Below, in pieces: positions 5,551 to 11,414 of a stretch of DNA of 12,757 bases. A program made the position numbers and the translations under genes. The notes under the pieces are model-generated. The model saw nothing but the letters and a program-made list of their open reading frames with translations. It was not told where the DNA came from and ran no database searches. Origin of the DNA: Spartobacteria bacterium (lineage in GTDB: Bacteria > Verrucomicrobiota > Verrucomicrobiae > Chthoniobacterales > UBA6821); contig PLEU01000136.1 in NCBI GenBank assembly GCA_003136515.1, positions 40,009 through 52,765 on the forward strand, in the 5' to 3' direction. Within the stretch, counting starts at the first letter, position 1, and each line of letters begins with the position of its first letter.

Positions 5551-8500
5551 GTGCTAATCTCTCCGGAGATGGATTCCGTCGGACCCGCCCCTGAAAAACC
5601 CAGCGGTGATGCTGTCATTGCGTCCTCGCCGCCCCTTCCCTCAACTGGGCCTATTACCACGGGTGGAGAGCCGAGGAAGTCGGTGCTCATTATTGATAGT
5701 GTGCTGCGCGGGGCATCGCGGTTGCAGCACTCGCTGGCGAAGCGCTGGCGCCGCCTCCGTCGCAAGCCTCAAACGATCGCCGAGAGCGCCAATCTGCTTC
5801 CCACGCTGATTCAAGTGCTTGCCGCCTTCACCCGTGTGGATGGGGAGATGTTGGAGGAAGAGATTGATTCGAGTCTCGGCTTCCTGAGGTACGATTATCC
5901 TGAGGCGGTCTATTCGGAACTCAGGAAACTTTTCCGTCAGGCACTTGAGCAACAGCAGGATCTGGCTGCCATGGCTGCCAAGCTTTCAACCGAACTGAGT
6001 GACGATCGCAAGATTCTGCTCGGGGTGCAACTATTCGATCTGATCACGCGCTCGGGACTGAAACCGGAACAGGTGGCTGCCTATCATGATTTCATGGAAA
6101 ATCTCGGGATGGCTTCGCAGGCCATCGACATTGTTTACCAACTCAATGCCAACGATCAGACAGATAGCGAATTTTTCCACCAGGGAGTCTCCCCCTTGGA
6201 AGTGCTCAGCTTCGGCGATCCCGAGCAGTGTGATGTTGCACTGAGAAACTTCACAGTAGGGGAGCGGTTACTGGCCTACCGGCATCACGACCTGATCATT
6301 CTAAAGAATCTTTCCTCCCAGAGTCTCATTGTCCAGGGGCGTCTGCTCAAAACAGGAGAATTCTGCCGGATCTATCCAGGTCAGCGAGTGCTGGTTGGGG
6401 AGCAGGTGATTACGACTCAGGACCTGGTCTTCTATTTCAATGCGAAGCGAAATGTCACACTGCCCCAGATTTTCGTGACGATTAACAACGAGGAGGTGCG
6501 ACTGGAAAAAACCCGGAGCCGCGACAGCGCCCTTCAGATAGCCTTCGGACTCCGGGTGCGCATTACAGTGCTTCAGGATTTACGCGCCACGCTTCGCGGA
6601 ACCAATTTAAAGAAGGGGGTCGTTGTCGAGGCGCAGTTGGCTGATAAAATTCTCTTTCGTGATGGAGGCGAACTCGATCTTGAGGATCTCAAACGCCGTG
6701 TCGGGGCCTTCGGGGGTCGCTTTGTGCTGAAGGGATCGAAGACGGAATATATCGCCTCCAACAATCCCAACCGCCTTGATGACGACGACATACTTCTCTC
6801 GCCCGGAATCGGCGGGGAAGTGACTCTACGGATCAGTTGTGATTATCAGCAGAAGACAGGACGGGTGGAGGTGATTCAGGCGGACCGGCCGATTGTTGTC
6901 CGCGGCATTCCAGTCCGTGGAGAGATGGCACTTGTGGACGGCGATACGATTCGCATCGATGCGGGTCAGGTGCTGCGATGCAATTTTACCGATCGGATCA
7001 TCGAGGAAGAGCGCAATATCATCCGCACGCTTGATGTTCGCGATCTACTTTGCCGATTCCGCAACGGCGATGCGGCACTCGACAACCTGAGCTTCAGCAT
7101 TGAACGGGGCGAGATGGTCTGCGTGATGGGTGCCAGCGGTTGCGGAAAGAGCACGCTGTTGAGGGCGCTTTCAGGGCAGTTTCAGCCGATTGCAGGAGAG
7201 GTGCTTTTTAACCAGCGTTCGCTCTACAGGAATCTCGAAGCCCTGCTGCAATACATCACCTACATTCCGCAGTACGACGCTTTCGACGAGCAGCTTACGA
7301 TCGAGGAAAACCTCAAATTCGCCGCTGCTATCCGTTCTCCCCATCTTTCTAGGAGAGAGAGACAGCGCCGTATTGACAGCAAATTGGCGGAACTAGGTCT
7401 CAATGAACGGCGAAGGGAAGTGGTCGGCGGTTCGCAGCAGAAGATTCTGAGCGGGGGCGAACGAAAACGTCTGAACATCGGCCTCGATATGGTGAGCACA
7501 GCCGACGTCTACCTCTTCGATGAGCCCACAAGCGGACTCTCCTCCAAGGATTCCGAGCATGTCATCGAGATCATCCGCGGTATGGCCCACAACAAAATTG
7601 TTCTGGTGACAATACATCAGCCAACTTCCAAGATTTTCCAAATGTTCCAGAAGGCGTTGCTGCTGGACAAGGGTGGAAAGCTCGTCTTTTTCGGCACGCC
7701 CACCGAGATGCTGGCCTACTTTGCCGAGGCAGAGCACGAACAGCTCTTCGGAACGGAGCTGGGGGGCTGTCAATCATGCGGCACAACTCGCCCTGAATTT
7801 GTCTTCGATGTGTTGGAGACACCTCTGCGCGATCTCAGCGGCGACATCATCTATGAGGAGAACAACCGCGGGCAACTCGTGCCCGCAAGGCGTTTCTCCC
7901 CGGAATACTGGCGTGACAAATTTGAAGCATATCGCCTGATGAAAGAGGTTCAGCAGCCGGCTTCCTCGCGCACACCCATTCCGGTGGGGCCAGAGGCGCG
8001 CAGCAGTCTGCTCCAACGACCAACGGGATGGGAGGGGTTGCGATGGCGCGATGAACTGAGTCAGTTCATCGTCCTGCTGCAACGCGCTTTTATCAGCAAG
8101 TTGCGCAACAAGGCGAATCTCGTGATTACCTTACTTGCCGCTCCGGCACTGGCGGGGCTTATCGGATTTGTCTATCGCTACTCGGAGAGCGCCCACTACG
8201 ACTTCGCCTCAGCATTCCATATTCCGACATATCTTTTCCTTTCGCTCGTGGTGGCGATGTTTCTGGGTCTTACGAACAGCGTTGATGACATTACCCGTGA
8301 TCGTCCGGTGCTGCTTAGGGAACGGAATTTGAGTGTTCGTCTGGGCTATTATGTGCTCGCAAAGGCCCTGACGTTGGCTGTGTTCGCAGTGGTTCAATGT
8401 ATGCTCTTCACGCTGGTGGGTGATGCGCTGCTAGAGGTGCGCGGGATGTTCTGGGTCATATTCACTTCTTTGTTTCTCACAACAATGAGCGGAGTGGCGA

Positions 8501-9258
8501 TCGGGCTGCTCGTCTCCTCCATCGTCAACGAAAGCAAGACAGGAGTGCTCATCATCCCGGTTGTGCTCATCCCTCAACTGATCCTAGCGGGTGCCTTCAC
8601 CAAGTACGAGGAGATGAATCGCAACCTGGATTTCATCCATGTGGTGCAAGAGTGGTTCAATAAGCATCCTGACACTGCAATGAAGCCGCAGAGCGATCTG
8701 CAAGTGCCTTTTATTTGTGAATTCATTCCAATGCGCTGGTCATATGAGGGGATCGTCTTTGCCCAGGCAAAGCTCAATCCGCTCGCCATCAGGCAGGCCC
8801 GCATTTCGAACCAGATCAACCTGCTTGCCGCGATCAAAAATATGACGGATGCTCAGCAGGATCGACTAGACGACCTCAAGGATCTTCTGGCAATTCTGAG
8901 TGGACTCGAAGCCGGGACACCGCAGGAACTTGACGACCACATAGCTCGAATTGACAAGGTAATCGACGGAGGGAAGTTCGATCGCGATGAGTTGATCAGC
9001 CATCATCAGGGAGTCACGGCAGATCAGCTTTACACCAACCAGAAAGTGCTCGATCTTGTGACTAAGGCTGAGATGGAGCAGCTCGACTACCGCGATGCCC
9101 AGCATCCTAATGTCTTTTTCGGGCCCGTGAAGCACTACTTCGGGATCGACTTTCCACTGCTCTGGTTCAATACGGGCGTAATGATCCTTTCCAGCTTGAT
9201 GATGTTCATTCTGCTTTTCGTGATTCTCAAGCGACAGATTCGCATCACCACAAGTTAG
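5551..9258 (+). CDS. Large ABC half-transporter: TerB-like / FHA-like / ABCG-type ATPase / ABC-2 membrane domain
   Basis: This is a 1235-residue fusion. Residues about 78-190 (NLLPTLIQVLAAFTRVDGEM...) are helical and TerB/DjlA-like. Residues about 215-490 are beta-rich; the end (VRGEMALVDGDTIRIDAG) resembles an FHA or DUF-type sandwich. The ABC ATPase is complete: Walker A GASGCGKST (527-535), Q-loop Gln574, signature LSGGERKR (633-640), Walker B VYLFDE (653-658) and H-loop His689. A CxxC pair (Cys740, Cys743) links it to an ABC-2-type membrane domain. Hydrophobic segments lie near 857-874, 893-909, 934-957, 966-990, 998-1015 and 1205-1230. The order ATPase then membrane domain, and the EPTSGL/HQPT motifs, match the ABCG (White) group, so it should work as a dimer. 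Substrate and direction are unknown. GTG 5551 is used here; ATG 5569 is an alternative, since the GGAG beside it is too close to act as a ribosome site. Confidence 0.88.
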   Translation: MLISPEMDSVGPAPEKPSGDAVIASSPPLPSTGPITTGGEPRKSVLIIDSVLRGASRLQHSLAKRWRRLRRKPQTIAESANLLPTLIQVLAAFTRVDGEMLEEEIDSSLGFLRYDYPEAVYSELRKLFRQALEQQQDLAAMAAKLSTELSDDRKILLGVQLFDLITRSGLKPEQVAAYHDFMENLGMASQAIDIVYQLNANDQTDSEFFHQGVSPLEVLSFGDPEQCDVALRNFTVGERLLAYRHHDLIILKNLSSQSLIVQGRLLKTGEFCRIYPGQRVLVGEQVITTQDLVFYFNAKRNVTLPQIFVTINNEEVRLEKTRSRDSALQIAFGLRVRITVLQDLRATLRGTNLKKGVVVEAQLADKILFRDGGELDLEDLKRRVGAFGGRFVLKGSKTEYIASNNPNRLDDDDILLSPGIGGEVTLRISCDYQQKTGRVEVIQADRPIVVRGIPVRGEMALVDGDTIRIDAGQVLRCNFTDRIIEEERNIIRTLDVRDLLCRFRNGDAALDNLSFSIERGEMVCVMGASGCGKSTLLRALSGQFQPIAGEVLFNQRSLYRNLEALLQYITYIPQYDAFDEQLTIEENLKFAAAIRSPHLSRRERQRRIDSKLAELGLNERRREVVGGSQQKILSGGERKRLNIGLDMVSTADVYLFDEPTSGLSSKDSEHVIEIIRGMAHNKIVLVTIHQPTSKIFQMFQKALLLDKGGKLVFFGTPTEMLAYFAEAEHEQLFGTELGGCQSCGTTRPEFVFDVLETPLRDLSGDIIYEENNRGQLVPARRFSPEYWRDKFEAYRLMKEVQQPASSRTPIPVGPEARSSLLQRPTGWEGLRWRDELSQFIVLLQRAFISKLRNKANLVITLLAAPALAGLIGFVYRYSESAHYDFASAFHIPTYLFLSLVVAMFLGLTNSVDDITRDRPVLLRERNLSVRLGYYVLAKALTLAVFAVVQCMLFTLVGDALLEVRGMFWVIFTSLFLTTMSGVAIGLLVSSIVNESKTGVLIIPVVLIPQLILAGAFTKYEEMNRNLDFIHVVQEWFNKHPDTAMKPQSDLQVPFICEFIPMRWSYEGIVFAQAKLNPLAIRQARISNQINLLAAIKNMTDAQQDRLDDLKDLLAILSGLEAGTPQELDDHIARIDKVIDGGKFDRDELISHHQGVTADQLYTNQKVLDLVTKAEMEQLDYRDAQHPNVFFGPVKHYFGIDFPLLWFNTGVMILSSLMMFILLFVILKRQIRITTS

Positions 9259-9270
9259 CGGGAAAATGCA

Positions 9271-10104
9271 ATGAATGGAGTCATTCCTCTCGAGGATAGT
9301 TGGAGCGACGTAATCCGCAAGGCACGTCGGGGTCTCGGTATTTCGGAGGAGGAAGTTGCCCGGCGCAGCACACTCGCTACCGAAAACATCCTCGCGCTCG
9401 AGAACGGGCTTCTCGACCTAGGGCAATTGAAGCTTCTGGCGGGAGCCTTGGGGTTGGAACGATCAAGTCTGCTGGCCCTTGCCCAGGATGAGTATCATCC
9501 GGGACCTCTTCGACTGCCTCCGGGTTTGACGATGTTTTCCACACCTTGGGATGATTTCGAAGTACATTCCTATCTCTTGTGGGATCCGGGTTTGGGCGAG
9601 GAAGAAGAGGTTCCGGCGGCGGCTTTTGACACAGGTTCCGATGTTTCGGAGATGATGCAGTTTCTCAAAACGAATTCCTTGGTTCTTGGCCAGATCTTTC
9701 TGACTCATGGGCATGGGGATCATGTCTTTGATCTGGATCGACTGGTGGAAACGTCCCGTGCATCGGCATTGATCGGCGAAAAGGAGATGGTGCCTGGCGC
9801 GCAGCATTTTTGCGCCGGAAAAGAATTTGGCGTCGGGAACCTCCGGATAGAAACCCGCTCCACCTGGGGCCATACCCGTGGCGGCATCACCTATGTGATT
9901 CATGGTCTTGAACGTCCTGTTGCTATCGTCGGTGATGCCCTGTTCGCGGGATCAATGGGTGGGCCGATGATCTCTTATGAGGCGTGTCTTGATACTGATA
10001 GAAAGCAGATATTCTCGCTACCGCCCGAAACGCTTCTGTGTCCGGGTCACGGGCCTCTGACGACTGTGGCACTTGAAAAGGCGAACAATCCATTTTTCGC
10101 CTGA
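9271..10104 (+). CDS. XRE-type helix-turn-helix fused to a glyoxalase-II-like metallo-beta-lactamase hydrolase
   Basis: This is a 277-residue two-domain protein. Residues about 10-65 (WSDVIRKARRGLGISEEEVARRSTLATENILALENG...) match a Cro/C1 (XRE) helix-turn-helix. Residues about 85-277 form a metallo-beta-lactamase fold with every metal ligand expected of the glyoxalase II type: H146-x-H148-x-D150-H151 (THGHGDH), His201 (WGHTRGGI), Asp222 (GDALFAG) and His260 (PGHGPLTT). The closing E-x-x-NPF motif, typical of glyoxalase II-like hydrolases, is present at the C-terminus. The domain is therefore probably catalytically competent as a thioester or related hydrolase; the substrate is unknown. Whether the N-terminal domain binds DNA is not shown. 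It starts 12 bp after the ABC transporter stop, with GGGA 8 bp ahead as a weak ribosome site, so it is likely co-transcribed and translated with the transporter. Confidence 0.9.
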   Translation: MNGVIPLEDSWSDVIRKARRGLGISEEEVARRSTLATENILALENGLLDLGQLKLLAGALGLERSSLLALAQDEYHPGPLRLPPGLTMFSTPWDDFEVHSYLLWDPGLGEEEEVPAAAFDTGSDVSEMMQFLKTNSLVLGQIFLTHGHGDHVFDLDRLVETSRASALIGEKEMVPGAQHFCAGKEFGVGNLRIETRSTWGHTRGGITYVIHGLERPVAIVGDALFAGSMGGPMISYEACLDTDRKQIFSLPPETLLCPGHGPLTTVALEKANNPFFA

Positions 10105-10228
10105 TCGGTCCAGATGGGTCAACAGTCCTCCCTCTGGAACTAGTTTGAGTGTTTGTGTCCTTTAGCTTGACCGAGAGGCACATCTGGGGGACTCTCCTCG
10201 TCCCACAAAAGAAAGCAGGTGAATTTAC
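10105..10228 (+). promoter_or_regulatory. rpsU leader region with competing helices
   Basis: This 124-bp gap holds three related arms. TCCAGA (10109-10114) plus GGG (10116-10118) can pair with CCC and TCTGGA (10130-10138), forming 9 pairs with one bulge. CCAGATG (10110-10116) can instead pair with CATCTGG (10181-10187). GTCC-T-CCC (10125-10132) could pair with GGGGGAC (10186-10192). These pairings exclude one another. The first hairpin could also act as a weak terminator for the preceding hydrolase gene. No convincing -35/-10 pair was found. The pairings were identified by eye and could be chance. Confidence 0.3.
10217..10221 (+). promoter_or_regulatory. Shine-Dalgarno of rpsU
   Basis: AGGTG lies 7 nt before the rpsU ATG, which is good spacing and a five-base match to the 16S anti-Shine-Dalgarno. 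It is the only clear ribosome-binding site in front of any gene in the window. Confidence 0.7.
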
Positions 10229-10426
10229 ATGCCGGAAGTTATAGTCCGTAAGGGCGAACCCATTGACCGCGCCCTCAAGCGCCTTAAGAGCAAACTCGAT
10301 ACCGAGGGAATCCTCGACGAGGTAAGGCGTCTTCGTGCCTTTGAGACCCCAACGCAGCGCACCAAGCGCAAGGCAAAGGCCAATGCCAAACGCGCCAAAG
10401 CAAAGATCCGCTTTGTCTTGAGTTAA
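10229..10426 (+). CDS. rpsU: 30S ribosomal protein bS21
   Basis: This 65-residue basic protein starts MPEVIVRKGEPIDRALKRLK, the standard bS21 opening. EGILDEVRRLRAFETPTQRTKRK and a Lys/Arg/Ala-rich tail follow, as in most bS21 proteins. It binds the small-subunit platform near the 3' end of 16S rRNA and takes part in initiation. Length is within the family range (about 55-75). A proper Shine-Dalgarno stands 7 nt before the ATG. No other ribosomal gene is adjacent, which is common for rpsU. Only 38 bp separate it from the GTG of the epimerase gene, and the only terminator-like structure downstream lies inside that gene, so the rpsU transcript probably ends near 10530. Confidence 0.95.
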   Translation: MPEVIVRKGEPIDRALKRLKSKLDTEGILDEVRRLRAFETPTQRTKRKAKANAKRAKAKIRFVLS

Positions 10427-10464
10427 GGCCACGTTCACTTTTCACTCTCAGCGTTTTCCTAAGA

Positions 10465-11343
10465 GTGTATCCTGAAGTTCTCATTATCGGCTGCGGCTTC
10501 CTTGGTGAAGCCGCAGCCGATTTGTTTTCTACCAGAGGCAAGTCGGTGCTCGGCCTGGTCAGGAGTCCCGAATCTGCCATGGCGATTTCAAGCCGTTTTC
10601 AAGAAAAACAAACCGGAGCTTCTTTCCAAATTGCGGTTGGTGATGTCACCGATCACGAGTCTGTGAAGGCGCTGACGGATCAAGTCCGCGGAGTACCACT
10701 TGCGATTTATTCCGTTAGTTCCGGGCGTGGCGGAGCCGAGGCTTATGCAGCTGTCTATAGGGATGGTCTGAGACGGGTTATTGAGCAGTGGAGGCCTGAG
10801 AAGATTATCTTTGTAAGCAGCACCTCTGTATACGGACAGTCGGACGCTTCTTGGGTCACCGAGAAATCCCCGACTGTTTCCGATCGTGCGACGAGTAAAA
10901 TTCTCATTGATGCAGAGTCCATCGCACTGAATACAGGTGGCTCTGTGGCTCGTCTCTCCGGAATCTATGGGCCCGGCCGCTCCGTGCTTCTTCGGAAATT
11001 CCTTTCTGGCGAAGCTCTCCTTGAGAATGGGGGAGGGCGTTGGATCAATCAGATTCATCGCGACGATGCTGCTGCTGCTCTGGTATTGCTGGGTCGATCG
11101 GATGTTTCAGGGGGGGTCTTCAACATCAGTGACGATACGCCAGCTACTCAGGGGGAAGTGTATGGCTGGATCGCGGAGTATCTGAATTGCCCTCTTCCGC
11201 CGGAGGGTCCGGCTGATTTTCAGCGCAAGCGCGGCTGGACCTCGAAACGAGTCAGTAATGCCCTAATTCGATCACTGGGCTGGCGTCCTAGTTTTGCTAG
11301 TTATAGAGACGCTTTGCCTCAGCTTGTGGAAGGGAGAGTGTAG
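10465..11343 (+). CDS. NAD(P)-dependent epimerase/dehydratase family protein (YeeZ-like extended SDR)
   Basis: This 292-residue Rossmann-fold protein is of the atypical extended SDR type. The nucleotide-binding motif is G9-x-G11-x-x-G14 (IIGCGFLGEAAAD). The FVSSTSVYGQ segment is the conserved active-site strand of this group, and VARLSGIYGPGR and WINQIHRDDAA are usual for NAD-dependent epimerases. The Tyr-x-x-x-Lys pair is not clean: where YxxxK is expected the sequence reads RATSKILIDAE, with Lys but no Tyr four residues before. Catalysis may thus be altered or absent, as in YeeZ-like members. The substrate is unknown. The start is GTG at 10465; no ATG lies upstream in frame and the glycine motif needs this start. 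No Shine-Dalgarno is visible. A terminator-like hairpin covers codons 8-19. Confidence 0.88.
   Translation: MYPEVLIIGCGFLGEAAADLFSTRGKSVLGLVRSPESAMAISSRFQEKQTGASFQIAVGDVTDHESVKALTDQVRGVPLAIYSVSSGRGGAEAYAAVYRDGLRRVIEQWRPEKIIFVSSTSVYGQSDASWVTEKSPTVSDRATSKILIDAESIALNTGGSVARLSGIYGPGRSVLLRKFLSGEALLENGGGRWINQIHRDDAAAALVLLGRSDVSGGVFNISDDTPATQGEVYGWIAEYLNCPLPPEGPADFQRKRGWTSKRVSNALIRSLGWRPSFASYRDALPQLVEGRV
10486..10530 (+). terminator. Intrinsic-terminator-like hairpin inside the start of the epimerase gene
   Basis: ATCGGCTGCGGCTTC (10486-10500) and GAAGCCGCAGCCGAT (10507-10521) are perfect reverse complements: a 15-bp stem with 10 G-C pairs and the loop CTTGGT. TTTGTTTTCT (10521-10530) follows directly. 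This is the classic form of a rho-independent terminator on the plus strand, 59 nt after the rpsU stop, and no other candidate lies between. It falls within the coding sequence, so translation by ribosomes starting at GTG 10465 would be expected to disrupt it. Confidence 0.8.
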
Positions 11344-11358
11344 GAAGACATCAGAGTA

Positions 11359-11401
11359 AAACTGGTGTTTTCAGAATTTATGTGTCAAACTGACCCAGTT
11401 T
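11359..11401 (+). repeat. Overlapping inverted repeats upstream of the response regulator gene
   Basis: AAACTGG (11359-11365) is complementary to CCAGTTT (11395-11401). A second AAACTG (11387-11392) is complementary to the same right arm (CAGTTT, 11396-11401) across a 3-nt loop. The two hairpins are mutually exclusive. The site ends 13 bp before the response regulator ATG. It could be an operator, a weak terminator of the epimerase gene (TTTAGTT follows), or chance. Confidence 0.35.
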
Positions 11402-11414
11402 AGTTCGCCCTTGC

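Noticed and set aside
10145..10195. TTGAGT and TTGACC considered as -35 boxes for rpsU.
   Set aside because: No acceptable -10 element lies 16-18 bp downstream of either.
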